64,000 nucleotides of DNA, from the NCBI GenBank assembly GCA_002337145.1, contig DDFK01000003.1, forward strand, positions 186,001-250,000. The letters are read 5' to 3'. Both the position numbers and the translations under genes were made by a program. Under the pieces are notes generated by a model that worked only from the letters and a program-made list of their open reading frames with translations, was not told the DNA's origin and did no database searches. The DNA is from Chitinophagaceae bacterium UBA1930. Its GTDB lineage: Bacteria; Bacteroidota; Bacteroidia; Chitinophagales; Chitinophagaceae. Shown here piece after piece: positions 16,792 to 24,345 of this stretch. The stretch's first letter is position 1. The number at the start of each line of letters is the position of its first letter.

Positions 16792-17985
16792 TTATTGTGG
16801 GTGGACATTTTGTTCAATCACATTGCCTACACTATTGCTGAACTGGCTGCCCACTATGCTATTGCTTTTTTTTGCATGGAACCAGTAATGATTGCTCGTT
16901 GGCTGTTGGTCTATTAGCTGTATAATGGTACTGTTGTCAAGACCTTCCCCTTCGCAAAAAACAATATTGCTATTATGTATGGATTGTAATTGTTTGAAAG
17001 GCGATGCTTCTGCCACAACCAGCCCAGCACCAGGTTTTGCAAAGGACTTTTCGGCTGCTGCTATTTCTACCTTTCCGCCAAAAAACAAAAAATTGCTCGG
17101 CTGTTTTTGCTGCAATACTTGGGTGGATGACTTAAACAACCTGCCTACAAAACCCAGCACCGATCTTGCCCCAATAGCTATTTGTAGCAACAAGGCAAAC
17201 AGGCTGGCCTTGCCACCACCATAATGTTTCTTTACAAAAACGAGCATGGCCTCATAAAAAATGCGGTTGTGCTTAAAGGTTTGCTGTATGGCACTTTCGC
17301 CTTTAAAATGCACAATACAACTTCCGGAAAAATAATAATTCTTAAACCCTAGTTTTTGTATGCGATAGCTAAGGTCTATGTCTTCGCCATACATAAAAAA
17401 AGCAGGGTCAAAACCTTTTGTTTCTAGTGCAACCTGTTTGCTCATCATAAAAAAGGCACCGCACAAAACATCTACTTCGTGGTTCCCGTTTGCTGATAAA
17501 AAACCAAGGGCATATCTGTTGAACAATTTTGATGTAGGAAACAACGAAGACAGTCCCGCCAGTTTAAAAAAAGAAGTGAGCGGCGAAGGGAATGAACGTT
17601 TGCTCTCCGGCAGAAACCTGCCACCTCCATCAATCATTTTTACGCCCAATGCACCGCATTCCCTATGGCCTTCAAAAAAAGCCATGCACTTAACAAAACA
17701 ATCTTCGGGCACAATGGTATCAGGATTCAGCAATAATAGATATTTGCCCATGGCTTTTGCCATGGCCAAATTGTTGGCCTTACCAAAACCGATGTTTGTT
17801 GTATTGACAATAAATTGAACAGATGGGAAACGTGGCTGCAGGTATCCGATACTGTCATCGGTGGAGTTATTGTCAACCACTATCACTTCGGCATCAATGG
17901 TGGCAATCGCTTTTTCTACCGAGCAAAGACATTGCTCCAGAAAGTGCTTCACATTGTAGTTCACTATGATTACCGATAGCTCCAT
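16792..17985 (-). CDS. Family 2 glycosyltransferase
   Basis: About 397 residues. The GT-A catalytic domain starts at once with MELSVIIVNYNVKHFLEQCL and includes VIVVDNNSTDDS (about 38-49), LLLNPDTIVPEDC (donor/metal site) and FMYGEDIDLSYRIQKLG (about 210), the rhamnosyl-transferase-like GT2 signature. The C-terminal 130 residues are not a recognised domain. Such enzymes transfer sugars to O-antigen, capsule or cell-wall precursors at the inner leaflet. The frame is open up to 18045, but the ATG at 17985 is the family-type start. Divergent from suhB with a 93-nt gap. Confidence 0.9.
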   Translation of the reverse strand: MELSVIIVNYNVKHFLEQCLCSVEKAIATIDAEVIVVDNNSTDDSIGYLQPRFPSVQFIVNTTNIGFGKANNLAMAKAMGKYLLLLNPDTIVPEDCFVKCMAFFEGHRECGALGVKMIDGGGRFLPESKRSFPSPLTSFFKLAGLSSLFPTSKLFNRYALGFLSANGNHEVDVLCGAFFMMSKQVALETKGFDPAFFMYGEDIDLSYRIQKLGFKNYYFSGSCIVHFKGESAIQQTFKHNRIFYEAMLVFVKKHYGGGKASLFALLLQIAIGARSVLGFVGRLFKSSTQVLQQKQPSNFLFFGGKVEIAAAEKSFAKPGAGLVVAEASPFKQLQSIHNSNIVFCEGEGLDNSTIIQLIDQQPTSNHYWFHAKKSNSIVGSQFSNSVGNVIEQNVHPQ

Positions 17986-18066
17986 ATAAACAACCAGGTA
18001 CTGTTGGTTGGCAAAGTAAGGCAAAACAATAAAACGGTTAAGCATTCCCCTTTAGGTGCAGTGGTT

Positions 18067-18074
18067 TATATTTG
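18067..18074 (+). promoter_or_regulatory. -7 box directly upstream of suhB
   Basis: TATATTTG matches TAnnTTTG and ends 4 nt before the ATG at 18079. A start site 5-8 nt downstream would make the mRNA leaderless. No good -33 TTG at standard spacing. Confidence 0.5.
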
Positions 18075-18078
18075 CAGC

Positions 18079-18855
18079 ATGTTAAAACAGACACTTCTCA
18101 AAGCCACCGAAGCAGCAGGCATCATCATCAAGGAATATTTCGACAAACAGTTTACCATTTCCAATAAAGAAGGCGTGAACAACCTTGTAACCGAGGTGGA
18201 CCATAAAAGCGAAGCGGTAATTTTTGAAGTGATCAAGAAAGACTATCCAACCCATTTTATTCTAAGTGAAGAAGCGGGGGAAATTAAACAGGATAGCGAA
18301 TACAAATGGATTATTGACCCCATTGACGGCACCGTGAACTATGCCAATGGCATCCCAATTTGCTGCGTGAGCATTGGACTTGAGATAAGTGGCAAAATGG
18401 AAATGGGTGCAGTGTACAACCCTTTTATCAATGAGTTTTTCTTTGCACAAAGGGGTTTTGGTGCAACCATGAACGATAAGAAAATTTCCGTTACCGACAG
18501 GGCGGATGTGCTCAAAAGCTGTTTGGTTACTGGGTTCCCTTATACTTACCTGGACATGCCCAATGGTCCTTTGCAGGTATTTGAAAAATTCATCCGCAAA
18601 GGTATTCCGGTACGAAGGCTTGGTAGTGCTGCCATAGATTTATGCTGGGTTGCGGCAGGCAGGTTTGATGGTTTTTACGAACACAAACTGAATGCCTGGG
18701 ACAGTGCTGCGGGCTTTTTGATTGTGGAAGAAGCAGGCGGCAAGGTTACCGATTTAAGCGGCAATGCTTACAATCCATACCAGCCGGGCATTATTGCCAG
18801 CAATGGTAAGATACATGATGAACTGGCACGGGTAGTGAATGGCGGGGATTTGTAA
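18079..18855 (+). CDS. suhB: Inositol-monophosphatase family protein
   Basis: A 258-residue Mg-dependent, Li-sensitive phosphatase-fold protein. Metal-binding motifs are in order: Glu in LSEEAGE (about 67-73), WIIDPIDGTVNYANG (about 82-96) and NAWDSAAGFLIVEEAGG (about 211-227). The family includes inositol-1-phosphatase/SuhB and, in some bacteria, NADP or PAP phosphatases, so the exact substrate is open. The frame is open from 18004, but MLKQTLLKATEAAG at 18079 is the usual N-terminus and a -7 promoter box sits just before it. The inverted-repeat cassette with the four-helix-bundle gene begins 3 nt after its stop codon. Confidence 0.9.
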   Translation: MLKQTLLKATEAAGIIIKEYFDKQFTISNKEGVNNLVTEVDHKSEAVIFEVIKKDYPTHFILSEEAGEIKQDSEYKWIIDPIDGTVNYANGIPICCVSIGLEISGKMEMGAVYNPFINEFFFAQRGFGATMNDKKISVTDRADVLKSCLVTGFPYTYLDMPNGPLQVFEKFIRKGIPVRRLGSAAIDLCWVAAGRFDGFYEHKLNAWDSAAGFLIVEEAGGKVTDLSGNAYNPYQPGIIASNGKIHDELARVVNGGDL

Positions 18856-18857
18856 TA

Positions 18858-18901
18858 GCAAGTACGAAGCAGCAAGTTGGAGGTACCTAAGCTTAACTTT
18901 G
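18858..18901 (+). repeat. Left inverted-repeat arm of the four-helix-bundle cassette
   Basis: Positions 18860-18887 are the reverse complement of 19306-19333 at 20 of 28 positions, with three more G-U pairs possible in RNA. Similarity continues to 18901 (10 of 14). Read on the minus strand the arm is built of 7-nt units (TACCTCC, AACTTGC, TGCTTCG, TACTTGC). Confidence 0.7.
18894..18901 (+). promoter_or_regulatory. Possible -7 box of the four-helix-bundle gene
   Basis: TAACTTTG matches TAnnTTTG 21 nt before the ATG and lies at the inner edge of the left repeat arm. No -33 element at normal spacing. Confidence 0.35.
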
Positions 18902-18922
18902 CTACTCTAATCAACTTCTTTT

Positions 18923-19291
18923 ATGCAAGACTTAAAGCAAAGAACATTTCTTTATGCAGTTGCTGTAGGAAAGTTAATTTTAGATTTACCTTATACTGCA
19001 GTAAACAAAGCCTACACCGCACAGTTAGTTAGATGTTCATCATCTGTTGGAGCAAATTACAGAGCAGCCAGACGGGCAAAATCTGATGCAGACTTTATCA
19101 ACAAACTTAAAATTGTAGAAGAAGAAGCTGACGAATCGATTTATTTTCTTGAACTGTTAAATGAATTCAACGAACCTCACAAGGGTGCTATTGATAAACT
19201 AATAATCGAAGGCAGTGAGCTTTTAAAAATTATAGTTGCATCTATAATAACAACAAGGGAATGTATCAACAAAAATTCAAAAAATAGTTAA
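18923..19291 (+). CDS. Four-helix-bundle protein (23S rRNA intervening-sequence protein family)
   Basis: A 122-residue, almost all-helical protein with the family motifs LVRCSSSVGANYRAARRA (about 36-53), FINKLKIVEEEADESIYFLE (about 58-77) and a C-terminal SELLKIIVASIITTRE helix. The family (S23/IVP, TIGR02436) was found as ORFs inside intervening sequences of 23S rRNA genes and forms pentameric four-helix bundles; the function is unknown, though nucleic-acid binding has been suggested. Here it stands alone between suhB and thiL, bracketed by inverted repeats (18858-18901 and 19292-19335). This copies the stem-loop layout of rRNA IVSs. Start ATG 18923 gives the standard N-terminus (MQDLKQRTFLYAV). 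Confidence 0.9.
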   Translation: MQDLKQRTFLYAVAVGKLILDLPYTAVNKAYTAQLVRCSSSVGANYRAARRAKSDADFINKLKIVEEEADESIYFLELLNEFNEPHKGAIDKLIIEGSELLKIIVASIITTRECINKNSKNS

Positions 19292-19335
19292 CAATATTAA
19301 ACTTGGGTACTTTGTACTTCTTACCTCGTACTTAA
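19292..19335 (-). repeat. Right inverted-repeat arm of the four-helix-bundle cassette
   Basis: Reverse-complementary to 18860-18901. The plus strand is four clean heptads, TACTTTG, TACTTCT, TACCTCG and TACTTAA (19308-19335). It ends 9 nt before the thiL start codon. Confidence 0.7.
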
Positions 19336-19344
19336 ACATACCAA

Positions 19345-20376
19345 ATGGAAAACAGAACAGAAATAGCAACTCTTGGGGAATTTGGTTTGATAGAACATCT
19401 TACCAAGAACTTTGAAACACACAATGCTTCAACCGTTGTAAGTGTGGGCGACGATGCGGCAGTAATAGACCATTTTGGCAAGCAGACCGTAGTGACCACC
19501 GATTTGTTGGTGGAAGGCATCCACTTTGATTTAATGTACACACCGCTTAAATACTTGGGCTATAAAAGCGTAGTGGTAAACCTGAGCGACATTTATGCAA
19601 TGAATGCAACACCAACGCAGATTACCATGAGCATTGCATTCAGCAACCGCTTTAGCGTAGAGGCGTTGGATGAGTTTTACGAAGGCGTATATGCTGCCTG
19701 CGAAAAATATGGTGTTGATTTAATTGGTGGCGATACCAGCTCGTCGCAAAAAGGGTTCATCATTTCCGTTACCGCATTGGGCGAAGTGGAACCCGACAAG
19801 TTCGTAAAAAGGAGTACGGCCCAAAAAGGTGACCTGATCTGTGTTTCGGGCGATGTGGGTGCTGCCTTTCTTGGTTTGACCCTATTGGAAAGAGAGAAGA
19901 AAATATACTTGGAAAATCCCAAGATACAACCCGACTTTGAAGGGGAAACCTATACCGTGCAGCGGTTATTAAAACCCGAAGCAAGAAAAGACATCATAGA
20001 GTTCTTTGCTGCAAACAATATTGTGCCAACAGCCATGATGGATGTAAGCGATGGCATCAGCAGCGAAGTGCTGCATTTATGCCGCCAAAGCAATTTGGGC
20101 TGCAGGTTGTACGAAGACAAACTGCCCATGAACAATGATATGCGTAATGCTGCCTTTAAATTTGGCTTGGACCCTACCGTTTGTGCATTGAATGGTGGTG
20201 AGGATTATGAACTGATTTTTACGCTAAAGCAAGAAGACTACGACAAGATTACCTTGAACGAAGACATTAGTGTGATTGGCTATATGGGCGAACTGGAAGA
20301 AGGGAGCAAAATAATTACCAAAGGGGGCAACACATTCAACATTACTGCACAAGGCTGGAACGCATTTGTGAAGTAA
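19345..20376 (+). CDS. thiL: Thiamine-monophosphate kinase
   Basis: A 343-residue AIRS/PurM-fold kinase converting thiamine phosphate to thiamine diphosphate. Motifs: VSVGDDAAVI (about 32-41), VVTTDLLVEGIHFDLMYTP (about 48-66), LSDIYAMNATP with the metal-binding Asp, GVDLIGGDTSS, DLICVSGDVGAA, MMDVSDGISSEVLHL and NGGEDYELIFTL near 263. Length and domain order are normal. No other thiamine genes are nearby. It is co-oriented with suhB but follows the right arm of the inverted-repeat cassette. Confidence 0.95.
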   Translation: MENRTEIATLGEFGLIEHLTKNFETHNASTVVSVGDDAAVIDHFGKQTVVTTDLLVEGIHFDLMYTPLKYLGYKSVVVNLSDIYAMNATPTQITMSIAFSNRFSVEALDEFYEGVYAACEKYGVDLIGGDTSSSQKGFIISVTALGEVEPDKFVKRSTAQKGDLICVSGDVGAAFLGLTLLEREKKIYLENPKIQPDFEGETYTVQRLLKPEARKDIIEFFAANNIVPTAMMDVSDGISSEVLHLCRQSNLGCRLYEDKLPMNNDMRNAAFKFGLDPTVCALNGGEDYELIFTLKQEDYDKITLNEDISVIGYMGELEEGSKIITKGGNTFNITAQGWNAFVK

Positions 20377-20436
20377 GTCCTGGGTAGTACGTAACATATA
20401 ATCACCAAAACATTGCTTGCACATAAAACTGTAAGT

Positions 20437-20877
20437 ATGTCGCCAACCTTAAAGTTCACAAAAGAAAACGGTTTCATAACCACTCCGCAACGCTCAAAAA
20501 TGATGGGCACCATCCGGAGCAAGGAAACGAAGCCGGAGCAGTTTCTCCGCAAACTGGTATGGGCTGCTGGTCTGCGTTACAGAAAGAACGTAAAGGCATT
20601 GCCCGGTACGCCCGATATGCTTTTCAGGAAATATGGACTGGCCGTTTTTATTGATGGCGATTTTTGGCATGGCTATAATTGGGACAATAAGAAACATCGC
20701 ATCAAATCCAACCGTGCATTCTGGATTGCAAAAATTGAACGCAACATGCAGCGTGACAAGGAAAACAACGAAAAGCTGAACAGGCTTGGCTTTAAGGTGT
20801 TAAGACTTTGGGAGCACGAAATAAAACAAGATCCCTATGCCTGCGTTCTTCAAATTATAAATAAATTAAAAAGTTAG
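20437..20877 (+). CDS. Vsr-like very-short-patch repair endonuclease, zinc-site variant
   Basis: About 146 residues of the Vsr fold, which nicks 5' of T in T:G mismatches left by deamination of 5-methylcytosine. Seen: TPQRSKMMGTIRSKETKPE (Glu34 matching E. coli Glu25), LPGTPDMLF (Asp60, catalytic), FIDGDFWHGYNW (Phe75-Trp76 intercalating pair and catalytic His77), and FWIAKIERNMQRDKENNEKLNRLGFKVLRLWEHEI. The zinc ligands of E. coli Vsr (Cys66, His71, Cys73, Cys117) are Asp74, Tyr79, Trp81 and His here, so the structural Zn site is missing. No cytosine methyltransferase gene is in the window. The frame opens at 20413; ATG 20437 is preferred. Confidence 0.85.
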   Translation: MSPTLKFTKENGFITTPQRSKMMGTIRSKETKPEQFLRKLVWAAGLRYRKNVKALPGTPDMLFRKYGLAVFIDGDFWHGYNWDNKKHRIKSNRAFWIAKIERNMQRDKENNEKLNRLGFKVLRLWEHEIKQDPYACVLQIINKLKS

Positions 20878-20930
20878 CCATTAACCTTTACCTGTTTCTT
20901 AAATATGTTTTTTGGCTTTAGTTTCATGAT

Positions 20931-22457
20931 ATGAAAGCATCCGTTGCGGTTATCCTACTTACCCTTTTCGCATTTGCATCATGTGTTTCATCCAGGCAAA
21001 TAGGTTATACCTTCAACCAGAAATACAGTGCTGCCGAATTGAAGGAAGATGTAGTACTGCTCAAAAAAATACTGGAAGCCAACCATCCCTCCCTATACTG
21101 GTACACCCCTAAGGATAGTATGGATTATTATTTTGCCAATGCCATCAACAGCATCAAGGACTCATTAACCGAAATACAGTTCCGCAATACGGTCAGTTCC
21201 GTTATCAGCAAAATAAGATGCGGTCATACGTCGGTGCGTTTTTCAAAAGCCTTTACAAAGCTTTCGGAAAAACACCGCTACCCACAGTTTCCTTTGTATT
21301 TCAAGGTTTGGGACGATAGCCTGGTAGTGCTGGGCAATACCTTTCAACGCGACAGCCTGTTAAAGCGTGGCACTATTGTTACTTCCATCAATGGAAAAAC
21401 AAATAGGCAACTATTAGATGGTATGTTTGATATCATCAGTACAGACGGTTATAGCAACAATTACAAGAACCAGGTGCTGAGCAATAATTTTCCTGCATGG
21501 TACAGGACCGTATATGGACTGGATAGCCAATACACCATCAAGTATATTGATAGCCTAGGCAAAGAAGCTACTACTGTTATCAAAAACTTTACGCCAGCCA
21601 AACCTGTTAAGGACACCAGTGGCATAAAAGACACATTAAAAAAAGTATTCGCTACGCAGGTACAGTTCCGCCCCACAAGGAAACAGCGGCGGCAAGAAAA
21701 ACTATTTGCCAAAAGAAGCATGCAAATTGATACCAGCATCAATACTGCCTATATACGCATCACCAGCTTCAACGGCGGTAGGCTAAGAAGGTTTTTCAGG
21801 CGTTCGTTTAAGGAAATAAAAGAAAAAAAGGTAGACAACATTGTAATTGACCTGCGTGAAAACGGTGGTGGCAATGTTGCTTTGAGTACCAAACTTGCAA
21901 AGTACCTGGCTAGTAAGCCATTTAAAAATGGCGACACGGTTGCTGCCATCAACCGCACGTTTCCTTACAAGAAACATATACATGACTGGTGGATGTATTG
22001 GGTACCCATGAACTTTTTTGCACATAAGCAGGCCGATGGCAGGATACATTACCGTTATTACGAAAAACATTTCTTCAAGCCCAAAACCAACAACCATTTT
22101 GATGGCAATGTTTACCTGGTTCAAGGTGGGGTTACATTTTCGGCATCAACCATGTTCATATCCACCCTCAAAGGCCAAAGCAACGTAACGGTTGTTGGCG
22201 AGGAAACTGGTGGTGGTTATTATGGCAATACGGCCATGCATTTGCCCACTATAGAATTGCCTGTAAGCCATTTAAAAGTGGTGCTGCCCATGTACCGTTT
22301 GGTTATGGACAGTACCCGTACAAAAAACGGCAGGGGCATTATACCGGATATCTACATACCGCCATCGTCTGTTGCAATAAAAAAAGGGGTTGATATAAAA
22401 CTGCAGCGTATCAGGCAATTGATACTTGACAGGAAGAAAGCCACTACATCCAAGTAG
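20931..22457 (+). CDS. S41-family peptidase lipoprotein
   Basis: A 508-residue exported protease-like protein. It starts with a lipoprotein signal peptide (MKASVAVILLTLFAFASC, Cys18 as lipidation site), then a helical region and a PDZ-like segment (about 130-165, GTIVTSINGKTNRQLLDGM). The C-terminal-processing-peptidase catalytic domain begins near INTAYIRITSFNGG. The nucleophile is expected in GGVTFSASTMFISTLKG (about 400-416), and GEETGGGYYGN follows. Members are periplasmic tail-specific or peptide-cleaving serine proteases; the substrate is unknown. It is co-oriented with vsr and followed by a barrel-like envelope gene. Confidence 0.88.
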   Translation: MKASVAVILLTLFAFASCVSSRQIGYTFNQKYSAAELKEDVVLLKKILEANHPSLYWYTPKDSMDYYFANAINSIKDSLTEIQFRNTVSSVISKIRCGHTSVRFSKAFTKLSEKHRYPQFPLYFKVWDDSLVVLGNTFQRDSLLKRGTIVTSINGKTNRQLLDGMFDIISTDGYSNNYKNQVLSNNFPAWYRTVYGLDSQYTIKYIDSLGKEATTVIKNFTPAKPVKDTSGIKDTLKKVFATQVQFRPTRKQRRQEKLFAKRSMQIDTSINTAYIRITSFNGGRLRRFFRRSFKEIKEKKVDNIVIDLRENGGGNVALSTKLAKYLASKPFKNGDTVAAINRTFPYKKHIHDWWMYWVPMNFFAHKQADGRIHYRYYEKHFFKPKTNNHFDGNVYLVQGGVTFSASTMFISTLKGQSNVTVVGEETGGGYYGNTAMHLPTIELPVSHLKVVLPMYRLVMDSTRTKNGRGIIPDIYIPPSSVAIKKGVDIKLQRIRQLILDRKKATTSK

Positions 22458-22531
22458 CCTGTTTCTTTTATATTTTAGTTAATACTTTATTAAGCCAACC
22501 TTAAAAAGCATAGTCTATACAGCGTAACAGT

Positions 22532-22539
22532 TATTTTTG
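22532..22539 (+). promoter_or_regulatory. Putative -7 box upstream of the 22573 gene
   Basis: TATTTTTG matches TAnnTTTG 33 nt before the ATG; no convincing -33 element. Confidence 0.35.
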
Positions 22540-22572
22540 TCATCCATCTTGCAGCCCATTTAACGCCTTTAC

Positions 22573-23301
22573 ATGAATAGAATAATTATTGCCGTATTTA
22601 TTGTAGGGTTGCTTGTAGCAAATAGAACGCTTGCCCAGGATTCGTTGCCACCCATACATAAACAAAAGAAACTTACTTTAAAACCTGCTGGCGATTTTGA
22701 CCAACGGTTTTCTTTTTTGGAACACCAGCCGGTAAACATCTGGGGCTATCGGGTTGGGTTAATGGTAAACGACAAATACAAAGTGGGCATTGGTGGCTAT
22801 TTTTTAGAGCAGAACCTAGAGGGCGAAAGAAAGCTTCGCCGGAATACCTTGCATTACGAACAAAACAGGAGGCTGTATTTTGGGACCATTTATTACGAAC
22901 CGTTTTTGCTACGCAAAAGACTGTATGAGCTGAGCATGGTATTTGAAGCAGGGTATGGCAAGGTATCGCTCGACTCCATAAAAAGGATTGGCAACAACGA
23001 AACAACAACCAACGAAAAGCAGGATTTTGTTCCTGCTGGCATGGGGCTATCCGTAAACTTCAAGATACCGGAAATAAAGCACCTGCACTTTCTTACCTAT
23101 ATTGGCCTGAACTGTATGATTGGCTTACGTAAAACCGTTTTTGAAACTGATTTGAAGTACAATTATGATGGTTGGTATTGGAGCATCGGCTCTGCCATTT
23201 TTATAGATAAAATCTTTACTGATTTAAAGAACAGTAAAAAAAGAAAGGCCGAGGCAAAAGCAGCGGCACTTAAGCAGCCCACTCCACAAACGCTGCTTTA
23301 A
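22573..23301 (+). CDS. Exported, probably beta-barrel envelope protein of unknown function
   Basis: A 242-residue protein with a signal peptide (MNRIIIAVFIVGLLVANRTLAQ) and alternating hydrophobic/aromatic strands (NIWGYRVGLMVNDKYKVGIG, LYFGTIYYEPFL, LSMVFEAGYGKVSLDS, LTYIGLNCMIGL, YDGWYWSIGSAIFI). This suggests a small 8-10-stranded outer-membrane barrel. The last 20 residues are a Lys/Ala-rich tail. I do not recognise a specific family. Its 3' end overlaps the convergent nagA by 32 nt, so the basic tail is coded opposite the nagA C-terminus. Confidence 0.75.
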   Translation: MNRIIIAVFIVGLLVANRTLAQDSLPPIHKQKKLTLKPAGDFDQRFSFLEHQPVNIWGYRVGLMVNDKYKVGIGGYFLEQNLEGERKLRRNTLHYEQNRRLYFGTIYYEPFLLRKRLYELSMVFEAGYGKVSLDSIKRIGNNETTTNEKQDFVPAGMGLSVNFKIPEIKHLHFLTYIGLNCMIGLRKTVFETDLKYNYDGWYWSIGSAIFIDKIFTDLKNSKKRKAEAKAAALKQPTPQTLL

Positions 23302-24343
23302 ACCCTTTTTCAATTTTGCCCAGTTCATTGTCAAGGCCCAATACCTGTGCGGGGTACAGGCTGCACATGCGTAATGCTTCTTCCAATTGAATGCCGCAAT
23401 GCTGTACAAGGTTCCTTACAGCTTTTTCCATTTTTAGGGCCGAGCCGCTTAAAATATCATTGCTTTCATATTTATCGCCCGCCAATTGATGGGGATAGAA
23501 TCCCGTATCTGTTTCGGTAACGGCATCGGTAATTACAAACAGCCGCTCTTTCATTACCTGCTTGGCAATTTTAACAGCAGCAAAATCAACATGGTGCCCA
23601 TCGGGAATAATGCTGGCCATAATACCTGTATGATTGAAAGCTGCACCAACCAAGCCGGGTTGCCTATGCTGCAAAGGGCTCATTGCATTGTATAAATGTG
23701 TTATGGCAGTAATATGCCCTTCATCAAAACTTTGCAGGGCTTCGTTATAAGTTGCATTGCTATGGCCTGCAGAAACAACCACACCATAGCTTTTAATAAG
23801 TGCCACTACTTCTTTGCTGCATACTTCAGGGGCAAGCGTTATCATTTTAATTACACCATTGCCATAATCCAACAAATGCCTTACTTCATCTACAGTGGGT
23901 GCATGTATAATTGTTGCCTTATGTGCACCACGTTTTTCTGCATTGATCCAGGGGCCTTCAATATGCAAGCCGATACAGCCCTTGCCGCCCTGTTGCCAGT
24001 ATTGCCGAATGGCATCGATACATGCATGTATCACCTGGTTTGTATTGGTAGCAACGGTTGGCAAAAAAAAATATGCCCCGCCTTCGGTACAATACCTGTG
24101 CAGCCTCTGCAAGGCATCCACTTCAGGAAAAACAGAAAACAATTTTCCATGTGCACCGTAAATCTGCACATCAATAAAAGCAGGCACCAGGCAGTCTGCT
24201 TCTTTTGTGGAAGGGACCAATAATTTATGGGTGGGCACTATTTCCCTGATCCATCCACCTTCAACAACAATGGAATGCCCTTCAAGCCATTGCGTACCCG
24301 TAAAAATGGTGGCTGCACTATAAACACCGTCTTGCTGCGTCAT
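23270..24343 (-). CDS. nagA: N-acetylglucosamine-6-phosphate deacetylase
   Basis: A 357-residue amidohydrolase that deacetylates GlcNAc-6-P in amino-sugar and cell-wall recycling. Seen: FIDVQIYGAHG (about 57-66, the E. coli-like Gln form rather than H-x-H), metal ligand Glu129 in GLHIEGPW, His194 in SAGHSNATY, His216 in ITHLYNAM and catalytic Asp273 in FVITDAVTETD. Slightly shorter than E. coli NagA (382 aa). It starts 2 nt after the nitrilase-family stop codon, so the two are probably translated from one mRNA. No nagB or nagE is nearby. The C-terminus overlaps the convergent envelope gene. Confidence 0.94.
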   Translation of the reverse strand: MTQQDGVYSAATIFTGTQWLEGHSIVVEGGWIREIVPTHKLLVPSTKEADCLVPAFIDVQIYGAHGKLFSVFPEVDALQRLHRYCTEGGAYFFLPTVATNTNQVIHACIDAIRQYWQQGGKGCIGLHIEGPWINAEKRGAHKATIIHAPTVDEVRHLLDYGNGVIKMITLAPEVCSKEVVALIKSYGVVVSAGHSNATYNEALQSFDEGHITAITHLYNAMSPLQHRQPGLVGAAFNHTGIMASIIPDGHHVDFAAVKIAKQVMKERLFVITDAVTETDTGFYPHQLAGDKYESNDILSGSALKMEKAVRNLVQHCGIQLEEALRMCSLYPAQVLGLDNELGKIEKGFKAAFVEWAA

Positions 24344-24345
24344 AC

